Below, one piece after another: positions 43,297 to 53,339 of a DNA stretch of 64,000 bases. Every line of letters starts with the position of its first letter. Positions within the stretch are counted from its first letter, which is position 1. The notes under the pieces are model-generated. The model did no database searches. It saw only the letters and a list, made by a program, of their open reading frames with translations, and was not told the origin of the DNA. The position numbers and the translations under genes are program-made. Source of the DNA: Streptomyces sp. BA2 (GTDB lineage Bacteria; Actinomycetota; Actinomycetes; Streptomycetales; Streptomycetaceae); contig NZ_WSRO01000002.1 in assembly GCF_009769735.1 (NCBI RefSeq), positions 62,001 through 126,000 on the forward strand, in the 5' to 3' direction.

Positions 43297-45639
43297 ATGT
43301 CTCGCGCACAGATGTGGCGGGCGATCGTCGCCCTAGGCGTGATCGCCGCCTCACTCTTCTTCGCTCTCACCCAATCCGCCCGCCTCGGCCTCGACCTGCG
43401 CGGCGGCACCCAGATCGTCCTGGAGACCAAGAACTCACCCGTCGTCGAGGCGGATGCCGAATCGACCCAGCGGGCCCTGGAGGTGCTCCGTCAGAGGGTC
43501 GACGCTCTCGGTGTGTCCGAGCCGAGCCTGTACCGGTCCGGGCAGCAGCGGATCATCGTCGAACTGCCCGGCGTGCAGGACCCGCGTGAGGCGGCCGACG
43601 TCATCGGCCGCACCGCGCAGTTGACCGTCCACCCCGTCCAGGGCGCGACGGACCAGCAGGACGAGAACAAGGGGAAGCCGGCCAAGGACGGCTCGCGCAC
43701 CCTGGCCGTCCCCGACCGGAAGGGCGCGTTCCTCCAGCTTGGGCCCACCGCCCTCACCGGCGAGGGCGTCAAGGACGCCGAAGCGGTGCTCGACCAGCAG
43801 AAGATGTCGGGCTGGATGGTCGACCTCACCTTCCGCGGCCAGGCGGACAAGGACTGGGCACGGGTCACCGGGGCGGCGGCCTGTGCCCCGCAGGGCGCCC
43901 CCGAGCGGCGCGTCGCCATCGTCCTGGACGGCAAGATCCTCTCGGCGCCCGGCGTCAGCGCGGATGTGGCGTGCAAGGTCGGCATCTCCGGCGGCTCCAC
44001 GCAGATCACCGGCGGCTTCGGCCAGGACGAGGCCCGCGATCTGGCCGCGCTCGTCAAGGGGGGTGCGCTGCCGGTGCCCGTAGAGGTCATGGAGCAGCGC
44101 ACCGTCGGCCCCACGCTCGGTGCCGACGCCATCGCCGCCAGCACCCAGGCCGCGGTCATCGGACTCACCCTGACGGGGCTGTTCATCCTCGTCGTCTACC
44201 GGCTGCTGGGCGCCCTGGCCACCATCGCGCTCGCGCTGTACGGGCTGATCTCCTATGCCGCTCTGGTCGCCTTGGGGGCGACCCTGACACTGCCCGGACT
44301 CGCCGGTTTCGTCCTGGCGATCGGCATGGCTGTGGATGCGAACGTGCTGGTCTTCGAGCGTGCCCGCGAGGAATATCTGGGAGTGCGCACCCTGAATCCG
44401 GCCTCGGCGCATCTGGACAAGCCGCTGCGCACCGGCTTCGGCAAGGCGTGGAGCGCGGTCGTCGACTCGAATGTGACCACCCTGCTCGCGGCCGGGCTGC
44501 TCTTCTTCTTCGCCACCGGCCCTGTCAAAGGCTTCGGTGTCACACTCTCCATCGGTGTCCTCGTCTCGATGATCTCGGCCCTGGTGATTACCCGGGTCCT
44601 CGCCGACTTCGCGATCGGGCGGCGCTTCGTACGCAACCGGCCCGGCCTGACGGGCATCACCTCCACCGGCCGGGTACGAGCCTGGCTCGCACACCGCACC
44701 CCCCGCCTGGTGCACCACCGGCGTCGCCGGCTCGGCGTCAGCGCGCTGCTGATCGTGGTTGCCGTCGCCGGAATCGGCCTGCGCGGCCTGCACTTCGGGG
44801 TGGAGTTCACCGGCGGGCGCCTGGTGGAGTACAGCACCAGCAGGCCCGTGGACGTGGACGCGGCCCGCACGGCGGTCACGGACGCCGGGTTCCCGCGCGC
44901 GGTGGTGCAGGAGTCGGGGGCCGGGGACATCTCCGTACGCACCGGTGAGCTGAGCAACGACCAGCAGCACACGATCAAATCGGCGCTGGCGAAGGAGGGC
45001 GGCGAAGTCACCGTCGAGCGCGACGAGCTGATCGGGCCGAGCCTGGGTGACGAGCTGCGCCGGCACGCGCTCATCGCGCTCGGCATCGCCGTAGCCGCCC
45101 AGCTGGTCTACCTCAGTGTGCGGTTCCGGTGGACGTTCGCCGCCGCGGCGGTACTGGCGATGGTGCACGACGTGCTGCTCGTGGTGGGTCTGTTCGCCTG
45201 GCTCGGCAAGCCCGTGGACAGCATCTTCCTGGCGGCCCTGCTCACGGTCATCGGGTACTCCGTCAACGACACCGTCGTCGTCTTCGACCGGGTACGCGAG
45301 GCGCGCCGCCGCGATCCGGCGGCAGACCTGGAAACCACCGCGAACAAGGCCGTCATCCAGACGCTGCCGCGCACGGTGAACACCGGTATGGGCGCACTGT
45401 TCATCCTGGCCGCCCTGGCCGTGCTCGGCGGCGACTCGCTCGCGGACTTCTCCATGGCGCTGATCGCCGGCGTGCTGATCGGTATGGCGTCGACGGTGTT
45501 CACGGCCGTGCCGATCGCCGTGCAGCTCGAGGGCAGCCGCCCGGCGCCGCCGGTGCACCCCAAGCGCGGCGAGGACAACGGAGCGCGGAGCCCGCTGGAG
45601 CGACGCGGACGGGCGCGGGATTCCGGCGCCGTGGTGTGA
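43297..45639 (+). CDS. secDF: SecDF fusion, Sec translocase accessory
   Basis: A 780-residue RND-type membrane protein combining SecD and SecF. SecD part: N-terminal helix, DLRGGTQIVLE (about residue 35), a P1 periplasmic domain, and a TM4 region GMAVDANVLVFERAREE with the conserved Asp. SecF part from about residue 470: GVEFTGGRLVEYS and GYSVNDTVVVFDRVREARR. Twelve membrane segments. It uses the proton gradient to pull exported proteins through SecYEG. Streptomyces normally also has separate secD and secF, so this is probably a second copy. GTGGAGAAC precedes the ATG. Confidence 0.93.
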   Translation: MSRAQMWRAIVALGVIAASLFFALTQSARLGLDLRGGTQIVLETKNSPVVEADAESTQRALEVLRQRVDALGVSEPSLYRSGQQRIIVELPGVQDPREAADVIGRTAQLTVHPVQGATDQQDENKGKPAKDGSRTLAVPDRKGAFLQLGPTALTGEGVKDAEAVLDQQKMSGWMVDLTFRGQADKDWARVTGAAACAPQGAPERRVAIVLDGKILSAPGVSADVACKVGISGGSTQITGGFGQDEARDLAALVKGGALPVPVEVMEQRTVGPTLGADAIAASTQAAVIGLTLTGLFILVVYRLLGALATIALALYGLISYAALVALGATLTLPGLAGFVLAIGMAVDANVLVFERAREEYLGVRTLNPASAHLDKPLRTGFGKAWSAVVDSNVTTLLAAGLLFFFATGPVKGFGVTLSIGVLVSMISALVITRVLADFAIGRRFVRNRPGLTGITSTGRVRAWLAHRTPRLVHHRRRRLGVSALLIVVAVAGIGLRGLHFGVEFTGGRLVEYSTSRPVDVDAARTAVTDAGFPRAVVQESGAGDISVRTGELSNDQQHTIKSALAKEGGEVTVERDELIGPSLGDELRRHALIALGIAVAAQLVYLSVRFRWTFAAAAVLAMVHDVLLVVGLFAWLGKPVDSIFLAALLTVIGYSVNDTVVVFDRVREARRRDPAADLETTANKAVIQTLPRTVNTGMGALFILAALAVLGGDSLADFSMALIAGVLIGMASTVFTAVPIAVQLEGSRPAPPVHPKRGEDNGARSPLERRGRARDSGAVV

Positions 45640-45690
45640 GCGGGAGGTGAGAGGGCGCGCGACGAGCGGTGAGTCGCCCCCCTACCGCCG

Positions 45691-45773
45691 GCCACCGGCC
45701 ACCTGAAGGCGGGTCCCCACCCTGCCACCGGCCACCTGAAGACGGGTTCAGGTGGCTTCAGGTTGTCTTCAGG
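45691..45773. promoter_or_regulatory. TTCAGG repeat array and inverted repeat upstream of carbonic anhydrase
   Basis: GCCACCGGCCACCTGAAG occurs twice (starting 45691 and 45724). CCACCTGAA (45732-45740) and TTCAGGTGG (45747-45755) form a perfect inverted repeat. TTCAGG then recurs at 45747, 45757 and 45768, i.e. with a 10-11-base period on one helix face. This fits binding of an OmpR-type response regulator or similar; it could also terminate secDF transcription. Confidence 0.6.
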
Positions 45774-45862
45774 ATCACTCCGTCACTGTGGATCTTGTCG
45801 AGCCCACCGCCTCGCACCAACCGACGCGCCGTCAATTGGCGTGCCAGGAGGAACTTTCCGAT

Positions 45863-46453
45863 ATGCAGCCCCTCATCGATCACGCCCGGTCCTTCCACCT
45901 ACAGTCCGCGGCACGACCCGAGGAGTTTGCCCGACTGGCCGAGGGCCAGTCCCCGCAGGTTCTGTTCATCACCTGTTCCGACTCCCGGGTCGTCCCCTCA
46001 TTGATCACCGGGGCCCGTCCTGGTGATCTCTTCGAGCTGCGGACCGCGGGCAACATCGTCCCTCCGTACGCCTCCGAGCAGCCCACGGGCGAGGCGGCCA
46101 CCATCGAGTACGCGGTGGAGGTGCTCGGAGTCCAGGACATCGTCGTCTGCGGCCACTCGCACTGCGGCGCGGTGGGCGCGCTGCTACGCGGTGACGACCT
46201 GACCTCCGTCCCCGCGGTGCGCGACTGGCTCGCGTACGCGACGCCCCGGCCCGACGGGGTGGTGGAAGACCCGGCCGTCGCCCAGGCCGTGCAGAACCAC
46301 GTGCTGACACAGCTGTTGCGACTTCGTTCCCATCCTTACGTCGAAAGCCGCCTCGCGCAGAACCAACTCCGCCTGCACGGTTGGTTCTACGAAGTGCACA
46401 CGGGGTCAGTACTGGCCCATGACGTGCACGGCGACACCTTCCAGGCCCTGTGA
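45863..46453 (+). CDS. Beta-class carbonic anhydrase
   Basis: A 196-residue zinc enzyme with the beta-CA ligands: Cys/Asp/Arg in ITCSDSRVVP (about residue 38) and His/Cys in CGHSHCGAVGA (about residue 97). It interconverts CO2 and bicarbonate in the cytoplasm. GGAGGAA precedes the ATG at 45863. Its stop overlaps the SulP start (GTGA), tying it to a likely bicarbonate transporter. A divergent group of TTCAGG repeats lies upstream. Confidence 0.93.
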   Translation: MQPLIDHARSFHLQSAARPEEFARLAEGQSPQVLFITCSDSRVVPSLITGARPGDLFELRTAGNIVPPYASEQPTGEAATIEYAVEVLGVQDIVVCGHSHCGAVGALLRGDDLTSVPAVRDWLAYATPRPDGVVEDPAVAQAVQNHVLTQLLRLRSHPYVESRLAQNQLRLHGWFYEVHTGSVLAHDVHGDTFQAL

Positions 46454-47949
46454 GCGCGACCGTGGACCACCGGACGAAATTCCCTCATCTGCGGCAGGAC
46501 TTCGCCGCCTCGCTCGTCGTGTTCCTGGTCGCCCTGCCACTGTGCGTGGGCGTCGCCGTGGCCTCCGGTGTGCCGGCCGAACTGGGCCTGATCACCGGCA
46601 TCGTGGGCGGTCTGGTCACCGGCATGATGCGCGGCAGCAGCTTCCAGGTCTCGGGCCCTGCCGCCGGACTGACCGTTCTGGTCTTCGAGGCCGTGCAGGA
46701 ATTCGGGCTGCCCGCACTCGGGGTGATCGTGCTCGCGTCCGGCCTTCTCCAACTGGCCATGGGAGCCTTCAGGCTGGGGAGCTGGTTCCGGGCCATCTCG
46801 GTCTCGGTCGTCGAGGGCATGCTCGCCGGCATCGGACTCGTGATCATCGCGGGCCAGTTGTACGCGGCGGCCGGCATGACGGCCCCGGCCTCGGGCCTGG
46901 GCAAGATCTCCGGGCTGCCCCGGGCACTGGTCGCTGCCGCCGGGAGCAGTACTGCCCTCGCATCCCTCGCTCTCGGCGCGGGCACCATCGCCGTCATGCT
47001 GGTGTGGAAGCGGCTGCCGCGGCCCGTACGGTCCGTTCCGGCGGCGCTCGCCGCGGTCGCGCTGGCCACACTGGCCTCTGTGGCATTCGCCATGCCGGTC
47101 GACACGGTCGAGGTGCAAGGGCTGGCCGGCTCCATTCAACTGCCAGGGCTCGACGCCATCGGTGGGCTCGCCGACGTGAGCGTGCTCGGGACAGTTCTGG
47201 CCTTCACCCTGATCGCGTCGGCCGAGAGCCTGTTCAGCGCGGCGGCCGTGGACCGGCTGCACGACGGGCCGCGCACCGAGTACGACAAGGAGCTCATCGC
47301 CCAGGGCACAGGCAACGTCGTGAGCGGGTTCCTCGGCGCGCTGCCGATGACCGCGGTCATCGTGCGCAGCTCCGCCAACGTCCAGGCAGGCGCGCGGACC
47401 AAGGCCTCGCGCGTCCTTCATGGCGTATGGCTGCTGCTGTTCGCGGCGTTGCTCCCCTTCGCACTGGCGCTCATCCCGATCCCGGCCCTCGCGGGCATCC
47501 TCGTCCATGCGGGGTGGAAGCTCATCCCGCTGCGTTCGACAGTGACGCTGTGGCGCGCGCACCGGGGCGAGGCGCTGATCCTGGTGGTCACCGCGGTGGC
47601 GATCGTCGCGGTGAACATGTTCGAGGGTGTTCTGATCGGCCTGGCGCTGTCCGTGGCGAAGACTGCCTGGCAGGCCTCGCACATCAAGCTGGAGGTCACC
47701 GACAAGGGCGCCGGCCCCATCGAGGCGTGCCTGACGGGCAATGCGACCTTCCTGCGGCTGCCGAAGATCCTCGACAGCCTGGAGGCGCTGCCTCAGGACC
47801 GTCCCATCCGGCTGGATCTCTCGGGCCTGCACCACCTCGACCACGCATGCGGGACGGCGCTGGAGAACTGGTCGGCGCGGCACAGTGCGGCCGGGACCGA
47901 GCCGGTGGAGGTCACTGAGATGCCATTGGAGCGGGCAACGTCCGGCTGA
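46450..47949 (+). CDS. SulP-family anion transporter (probable bicarbonate)
   Basis: A 499-residue transporter with a SulP core (LVVFLVALPLCVGVAVASGV in TM1; RGSSFQVSGPAAGLTVLVFE, the substrate-site half-helix) and a short C-terminal STAS-like segment (PIRLDLSGLHHLDHACGTAL). Translational coupling to a carbonic anhydrase points to bicarbonate (BicA-like) rather than sulfate. The gene pair would supply bicarbonate for carboxylases. Confidence 0.9.
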   Translation: MSATVDHRTKFPHLRQDFAASLVVFLVALPLCVGVAVASGVPAELGLITGIVGGLVTGMMRGSSFQVSGPAAGLTVLVFEAVQEFGLPALGVIVLASGLLQLAMGAFRLGSWFRAISVSVVEGMLAGIGLVIIAGQLYAAAGMTAPASGLGKISGLPRALVAAAGSSTALASLALGAGTIAVMLVWKRLPRPVRSVPAALAAVALATLASVAFAMPVDTVEVQGLAGSIQLPGLDAIGGLADVSVLGTVLAFTLIASAESLFSAAAVDRLHDGPRTEYDKELIAQGTGNVVSGFLGALPMTAVIVRSSANVQAGARTKASRVLHGVWLLLFAALLPFALALIPIPALAGILVHAGWKLIPLRSTVTLWRAHRGEALILVVTAVAIVAVNMFEGVLIGLALSVAKTAWQASHIKLEVTDKGAGPIEACLTGNATFLRLPKILDSLEALPQDRPIRLDLSGLHHLDHACGTALENWSARHSAAGTEPVEVTEMPLERATSG

Positions 47950-48416
47950 CGCACCCTCTCGCGGGAGCGTAGCGTCCCTCGCTCGAGCCCCTGCCTGACG
48001 TGGCGGGGCCCGAGAGAGGGACGCTGGTCGGCGATCGGGGCTCAGGTTCCGGGCGCCTCGGAGTGTCCTGGTTTCGCCGCTCCCCCCCCCAGCGCCGGAA
48101 AAGCGGTTCGACCGCGGGGCTTGCGGTGGGACGGTGGATTGTGCTTCTGCCACTGGGGGCCGTGTGGGGACGTCGCAGTCGAAGGTCGATAGGCGAACTC
48201 GTCACAGGACACCTTGTCGGTGGAGCTCATCTCGGTGGCCTTGGTGGCAAATCCGGGTTGCCGTAGGTGGCTGCCCAGCCGTCAGGGCAGATCACCTTCC
48301 GGTTGTCGTCCGGATTGCGGTTGTGCTGGTTCTTGTCTGCGGAGGGCAGGAAGACATCCGCAAGGCCCGAGCTGTCGTCATTTTCGTCAGTTGCTACGCA
48401 AGTTTCGACCCAACTC
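47950..48416. other. Intergenic region between SulP and the cellulase locus
   Basis: No gene supported. A run of nine C lies at 48083-48091. The sequence after 48150 has lower GC than its surroundings and may include transcription termination for sulP, but no clean hairpin was found. Confidence 0.4.
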
Positions 48417-48458
48417 TTGACAGGTGCACCCCGCTACAGCACTTTGGGAGCGCTCCCA
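48417..48458 (+). promoter_or_regulatory. Promoter with CebR-type operator for the cellulase locus
   Basis: TTGACA at 48417-48422 and CACTTT at 48440-48445 (17-base spacing) are a plausible -35/-10 pair. TGGGAGCGCTCCCA at 48445-48458 is a perfect 14-base palindrome identical to the consensus of CebR, the LacI-family repressor that is released by cellobiose/cellotriose in Streptomyces. It overlaps the start region and should block transcription of the downstream xylanase. Confidence 0.85.
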
Positions 48459-48592
48459 CGACTTCAAGGCTTGCACCATCTCCCACCAGAGCCGCGGGGA
48501 GGAGACGGAGCGCCGTGACCGGTTGGACCCCCGTCGCAGGGCTTCGGTGACACCCGAGCATCCCCCTCCCGCATTCGGAGAGAGGAACCAGC

Positions 48593-50419
48593 ATGACGCT
48601 GGCGCCCATAACCCCCGCCCGAAGACGGGCGTCTCGGAGCATCGCCGCCCTGATCGCCACCCTCGCCCTCGCGGCGGCCGCGATCGGGCTCACGCCTTCG
48701 CCGGCGTCCGCGGCCGAGCCGCCGACGCTGCATCAGCTCGCCGACGCCAAGGGCAGGTACTTCGGCTCGGCGACCGACAACGGGGAACTGTCCGACGCCC
48801 CGTACACCCAGATCCTGGGTTCCCAGTTCGGGCAGATCACCCCCGGCAACTCCATGAAGTGGGACAGCACCGAGCGCACCCAGGGGCAGTTCAGCTTCTC
48901 GGGCGGCGACCAGATCGTGGACTTCGCCCAGGCGCACGGCCAGAGCGTTCGCGGCCACACCCTGGTGTGGCACAGCCAGTTACCCGGCTGGGTGGGGCAG
49001 CTGCCCGCCTCACAGGTGCGCCCCGCCATGGAGAACCACATCGCCAATGTCGCCGGCCACTATCGCGGCAAGGTGTTCGCCTGGGACGTCGTCAACGAGC
49101 CCTTCAACGAGGACGGCAGCTTCCGCAACTCGCCGTTCCACAACGCCATGGGTAAGGATTTCATCGCCCACGCCCTGCGCGCCGCCCGGGCCGCCGACCC
49201 CGACGCCAAGCTGTACATCAACGACTACAACGTCGAGGGACTCGGCTCGAAGAGCGACGCCCTCTACGCCCTCGCCCGCGACCTGAAGGCGGCGGGCGTG
49301 CCGCTCGACGGTGTCGGGCTGCAGGCGCATCTGGCGATCCAGTACGGATTCCCGAACCAGATGCGGCAGAACATCCAGCGCTTCGCCGACCTCGGCCTCG
49401 ACGTGGCCGTCACCGAGCTCGACGTGCGGATGCAGTTGCCGGAGGACTCGGCGAAGGAGGCCACCCAGGCCGAGTACTACCGCCGGGTCACCGAGGCCTG
49501 CCTGGCCGTCACCCGGTGCGTCGGGATCACGGTCTGGGACTACACCGACAAGTACTCCTGGATCCCCGGCGTCTTCGACGGCGAGGGCTCGGCCCTCCCG
49601 TGGGACGGGAACCTGCAGCCCAAGCCCGTCGTCATGGACGCGATCCGTAAGGCCCTCGGCGACACCGGCGCGGTCGACACCCAGGCCCCGAGCGTGCCGT
49701 CGGGGCTGCGGGTGACCGGCACCACCTCGGCCTCCGTCTCCCTGGCGTGGAACGCCGCCACCGACGACACGGGCGTCACCGGGTACGACGTCTACCGCGG
49801 CGGCACGAAGGTGGGGACGGCCTCCGGTACGTCCTTCACCGACAGCGGGCTCGCCGCCTCCACCGCGTACGCCTACACGGTGCGGGCCCGCGACGCCGCC
49901 GGGAACGTCTCGGCGCAGTCCGCCCCGGTGAGCGCGACGACGCAGCCGGCGGGGACGGGCGGCGGCGCCCTGAAGGTCCAGTACAAGAACAACGACCAGT
50001 CCGCCGGCGACAACTCGATCAAGCCCGGGCTACAACTGGTCAACACCGGCGACTCGGCCGTCGATCTCTCCGAGGTGACCGTCCGCTACTACTTCAGCAG
50101 CGGGTCCGGCGCCACGACGTACAACACCTGGTGCGACTGGGCGGTGCTCGGCTGCGGGACGCTCACGCACCGGGTCGTCGCGATGAGCAGCCCGAAGGCC
50201 GGCGCCGACCACTACCTGGAGGTGGGCTTCGCCGCCACGGCGGGCAGCCTCGCCCCGGGGGCCTCGAGCGGCGAGGCACAACTGCGGTTCAACAAGAGCG
50301 ACTGGTCGAACTTCAGCGAGGCCGACGACTACAGCCGCGGTACGAACACCTCCTTCGCGGACGCGCCGAAGATCACCGTCCACCTCGACGGCCGGACGGT
50401 CTACGGCACCACCCCCTGA
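48593..50419 (+). CDS. Secreted GH10 endo-1,4-beta-xylanase with FnIII and cellulose-binding module
   Basis: A 608-residue enzyme. A signal peptide ends near SPASAAEP (residue 42). The GH10 barrel spans about 45-355 with acid/base Glu169 in DVVNEPF and nucleophile Glu275 in VTELDVR. A fibronectin type III domain (about 365-450: PSGLRVTGTTSASVSLAWNA) links to a C-terminal module (about 460-608: LKVQYKNNDQSAGDNSIKPG, WCDWAVLGCG) of CBM3-like type. GAGAGGAACC precedes the ATG. It hydrolyses xylan, tethered to cellulose. It is first in the locus, behind the CebR box. Confidence 0.93.
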   Translation: MTLAPITPARRRASRSIAALIATLALAAAAIGLTPSPASAAEPPTLHQLADAKGRYFGSATDNGELSDAPYTQILGSQFGQITPGNSMKWDSTERTQGQFSFSGGDQIVDFAQAHGQSVRGHTLVWHSQLPGWVGQLPASQVRPAMENHIANVAGHYRGKVFAWDVVNEPFNEDGSFRNSPFHNAMGKDFIAHALRAARAADPDAKLYINDYNVEGLGSKSDALYALARDLKAAGVPLDGVGLQAHLAIQYGFPNQMRQNIQRFADLGLDVAVTELDVRMQLPEDSAKEATQAEYYRRVTEACLAVTRCVGITVWDYTDKYSWIPGVFDGEGSALPWDGNLQPKPVVMDAIRKALGDTGAVDTQAPSVPSGLRVTGTTSASVSLAWNAATDDTGVTGYDVYRGGTKVGTASGTSFTDSGLAASTAYAYTVRARDAAGNVSAQSAPVSATTQPAGTGGGALKVQYKNNDQSAGDNSIKPGLQLVNTGDSAVDLSEVTVRYYFSSGSGATTYNTWCDWAVLGCGTLTHRVVAMSSPKAGADHYLEVGFAATAGSLAPGASSGEAQLRFNKSDWSNFSEADDYSRGTNTSFADAPKITVHLDGRTVYGTTP

Positions 50420-50423
50420 ACCG

Positions 50424-50457
50424 CGGTCCGGGCGGCCGGCCCCGCCCGCCCGGACCG
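50424..50457 (+). terminator. Hairpin after the GH10 gene
   Basis: CGGTCCGGGCG (50424-50434) and CGCCCGGACCG (50447-50457) are perfect 11-base arms around a 12-base loop, followed by TTT. It may end or attenuate xylanase transcription before the GH48 gene. Confidence 0.7.
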
Positions 50458-50507
50458 TTTCGGCGGCACCACCACCACTCCCACCCGGACCCCCTCTTGG
50501 AGGACCT

Positions 50508-53339
50508 GTGTCCGCACACCCCGAAGTGCCCGAAAGATCCGAAAGATCCGCGTTACTCTCCCGGCGTTCCTTCGTCGGCGTGACCGGCGGCGCGCTCGTC
50601 GCCCTCGGCGCCGGGCAGGCGTTCGCCCAGGCTGCCGAGGCCCCGGCCGGGTCCGCCGCACAAGCGGCGGCCGCCGCCGACGGCCCCTACACGGAGGCCT
50701 TCCTCACTCAGTACAACAAGATCAAGAGCCCGGACAGCGGCTACTTCAGCCCGGACGGCATCCCGTACCACTGCGCCGAGACCCTGATCGTCGAGGCTCC
50801 CGACCACGGCCACCAGACGACCTCCGAGGCGTTCAGCTTCTGGATCTGGCTGGAGGCGGCGTACGGCCGGGTCACCGGCGACTGGGCCCCGTTCAACAAG
50901 TCCTGGGAGGTCGCCGAGGCCTCGATCATCCCGCCGCACATCGACCAGCCCACCAACGACTCGTACACCCCCTCCAAGCCCGCCACCTACGCGCCCGAGC
51001 ACCCGCAGGTCACCAGCTACCCGTCCGAGCTGAACCCCTCCGTTTCCGTCGGCTCCGACCCCATCGCCGCCGAACTCGCCTCCGTGTACGGGACGATGGA
51101 CGTCTACGGCATGCACTGGCTGATGGACCTCGACAACGTCTACGGCTTCGGCAACAAGCCCGGCACCGGCGACGAGCTCGGCCCCGGCAAGATGGCGTCC
51201 TTCATCAACAGCTACCAGCGCGGCGCGCAGGAGTCGGTCTGGGAGACCATCCCGCAGCCCAGCACCGACCTCTTCAAGTACGGCGGCCCCAACGGCTACC
51301 TCGACCTCTTCGTCAAGGACGCCTCGTACGCGAAGCAGTGGAAGTACACCAACGCCCCCGACGCCGACGCGCGCGCCGTGCAGGCCGCGTACTGGGCGCT
51401 GACGTGGGCGACGGCGCAGGGCAAGGGGAGCCAGGTCTCCGCCTCCGTGGCCAAGGCCGCGAAGATGGGCGACTACCTGCGCTACTCGATGTTCGACAAG
51501 TACTTCAAGAAAATCGGCAACTGCACCAGCCCGACCGGCTGCCAGCCCGCCTCCGGCCGCGATGCCCAGCACTACCTGCTGTCCTGGTACTACGCCTGGG
51601 GCGGCTCCGCAGGCACCGGCGGCGGCTGGGCCTGGCGCATCGGCGACGGCATCGCCCACCAGGGCTACCAGAACCCCCTCGCTGCCTGGGCGCTGTCCAC
51701 CATCCCCGCCCTTACCCCCAAGTCGCCGACAGCGAAGGGCGATTGGCAGAAGTCGCTCACCCGGCAGCTGGAGTTCCTGCGCTGGCTGCAGTCCTCCGAG
51801 GGCGGGCTCGCCGGCGGCTGCTCCAACAGCTGGGACGGCCAGTACGGCACCCCGCCGGCCGGCACACCGACCTTCTACGGCATGGCGTACGACTGGCAGC
51901 CCGTCTACCACGACCCGCCGAGCAACAACTGGTTCGGCTTCCAGGTCTGGTGCATGGAGCGCGTCGCCCAGTACTACTACGTCACCAACAACGCGACCGC
52001 CAAGGCAGTCCTCGACAAGTGGGTGGCCTGGGCCTCCGAGGAGACCACCGTCGGCGCCGACGGCAGCTACCGCTTCCCCGCCACCCTGCGCTGGACCGGC
52101 GCCCCCGACACCTGGAGCGCCACGAACCCCGGCGCCAACACCGGCCTGCACGTATCGGTCGTCGACTACGGCGACGACGTCGGCGTGGGCGCGGCGCTGT
52201 CCATGACGCTGATCTATTACGCCGCGAAGTCCGGGGACGCCGACGCCGCCGGACTCGCCAAGTCCCTGCTCGACGCCATGGCCGAGCACGCCGACGCCAA
52301 GGGCATCGCCGTCCCCGAGACCCGCCGCGACTACGACCGCTTCGACGACCCGGTGTACTTCCCGGCGGGCTGGTCCGGCACCTCCCCGCAGGGCGTGAAG
52401 CTGGGCTCCGGCACGACCTTCATCGGGATGCGGCCGTGGCTCAAACAGGAGCCGGGCTGGTCGAAGGTGCAGACGTACCTCGACGGCGGCGCCCCGCCGG
52501 TCTTCACGTACCACCGCTTCTGGGCGCAGGCCGCGATGGCGCTCTCCTTCGCCTCGTACGCCGAGCTCCTCGGCGACGAGGGCGGCCCCGGCGGCGGCGA
52601 CACCACCGCGCCGACCGTCCCGACCGGCCTGACGGTGACGGCGACGACCGGCACCAGCGTGTCGCTGAGCTGGACGGCGTCCACCGACGACACCGGCGTC
52701 GCGGCGTACGACGTCTACCGCGACGGCACCCCGGTCGGCACCCCGACCGCGACCACCTACACCGACACCGGGCTCTCCGCTGCCACCGCGTACCACTACC
52801 GGGTCGCCGCCCGCGACGCCGCGGGCAACGCCTCCGCACTGTCCGCCGAGGTCACCGGCACTACCAAGGCCGGCGGCGGTACGGGCGGGGCCAAGGTCCA
52901 GTACAAGAGCACCGATTCCAACGCCACCGACAACGCCCTGCGCATGTCCCTGAAGGTCGGCAACACCGGCGGCGGCGCGCTCAGCCTCTCCACGGTGACC
53001 GTCCGCTACTACTTCACCGGCGACGGCGGGCCGTCCACGTACACCACCTGGTGCGACTGGGCGATGCTCGGCGCCGCCAACATCACCCACCGGGTGGTCG
53101 CCATGAGCAGCCCGAAGACGGGCGCGGACCACTACCTGGAGGTCGGCTTCAGCGCCGGCGCGGGCAGCGTCGCCGCGGGCGGCGACTCCGGCGAGATACA
53201 GCTGCGCGTGCACAAGAGCAACTGGTCGAACTTCAACGAGGCCGACGACTACAGCCGCGGCACCAACGCGTCCTTCGCGGACGCCTCCAAGATCACCGCA
53301 TATGTCGGCGGCGAGCTCGTCTGGGGGACGGCGCCGTGA
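50508..53339 (+). CDS. Secreted GH48 cellobiohydrolase with FnIII and cellulose-binding module
   Basis: A 943-residue processive cellulase. A twin-arginine-like signal (LLSRRSFVGVTGGALVALGA) is followed by the GH48 domain (about 60-690) with the catalytic acid Glu107 in HGHQTTSEAF and Glu96 in IVEAPD, the 11-residue spacing known from Cel48 enzymes. FnIII (about 700-790) and a CBM3-like tail (about 800-943) follow. GTG 50508 has TTGGAGGAC upstream. It attacks the reducing ends of crystalline cellulose. Its stop overlaps the GH12 start. Confidence 0.94.
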   Translation: MSAHPEVPERSERSALLSRRSFVGVTGGALVALGAGQAFAQAAEAPAGSAAQAAAAADGPYTEAFLTQYNKIKSPDSGYFSPDGIPYHCAETLIVEAPDHGHQTTSEAFSFWIWLEAAYGRVTGDWAPFNKSWEVAEASIIPPHIDQPTNDSYTPSKPATYAPEHPQVTSYPSELNPSVSVGSDPIAAELASVYGTMDVYGMHWLMDLDNVYGFGNKPGTGDELGPGKMASFINSYQRGAQESVWETIPQPSTDLFKYGGPNGYLDLFVKDASYAKQWKYTNAPDADARAVQAAYWALTWATAQGKGSQVSASVAKAAKMGDYLRYSMFDKYFKKIGNCTSPTGCQPASGRDAQHYLLSWYYAWGGSAGTGGGWAWRIGDGIAHQGYQNPLAAWALSTIPALTPKSPTAKGDWQKSLTRQLEFLRWLQSSEGGLAGGCSNSWDGQYGTPPAGTPTFYGMAYDWQPVYHDPPSNNWFGFQVWCMERVAQYYYVTNNATAKAVLDKWVAWASEETTVGADGSYRFPATLRWTGAPDTWSATNPGANTGLHVSVVDYGDDVGVGAALSMTLIYYAAKSGDADAAGLAKSLLDAMAEHADAKGIAVPETRRDYDRFDDPVYFPAGWSGTSPQGVKLGSGTTFIGMRPWLKQEPGWSKVQTYLDGGAPPVFTYHRFWAQAAMALSFASYAELLGDEGGPGGGDTTAPTVPTGLTVTATTGTSVSLSWTASTDDTGVAAYDVYRDGTPVGTPTATTYTDTGLSAATAYHYRVAARDAAGNASALSAEVTGTTKAGGGTGGAKVQYKSTDSNATDNALRMSLKVGNTGGGALSLSTVTVRYYFTGDGGPSTYTTWCDWAMLGAANITHRVVAMSSPKTGADHYLEVGFSAGAGSVAAGGDSGEIQLRVHKSNWSNFNEADDYSRGTNASFADASKITAYVGGELVWGTAP

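Noticed and set aside
46387..48153. 588-codon minus-strand ORF across carbonic anhydrase and SulP
   Set aside because: Low-complexity shadow (Gln/Gly/Arg rich) of clear plus-strand genes.
51338..53335. Upstream extension of the GH12 frame
   Set aside because: It runs through GH48 in another frame; GTG 53336 begins a signal peptide and overlaps the GH48 stop.
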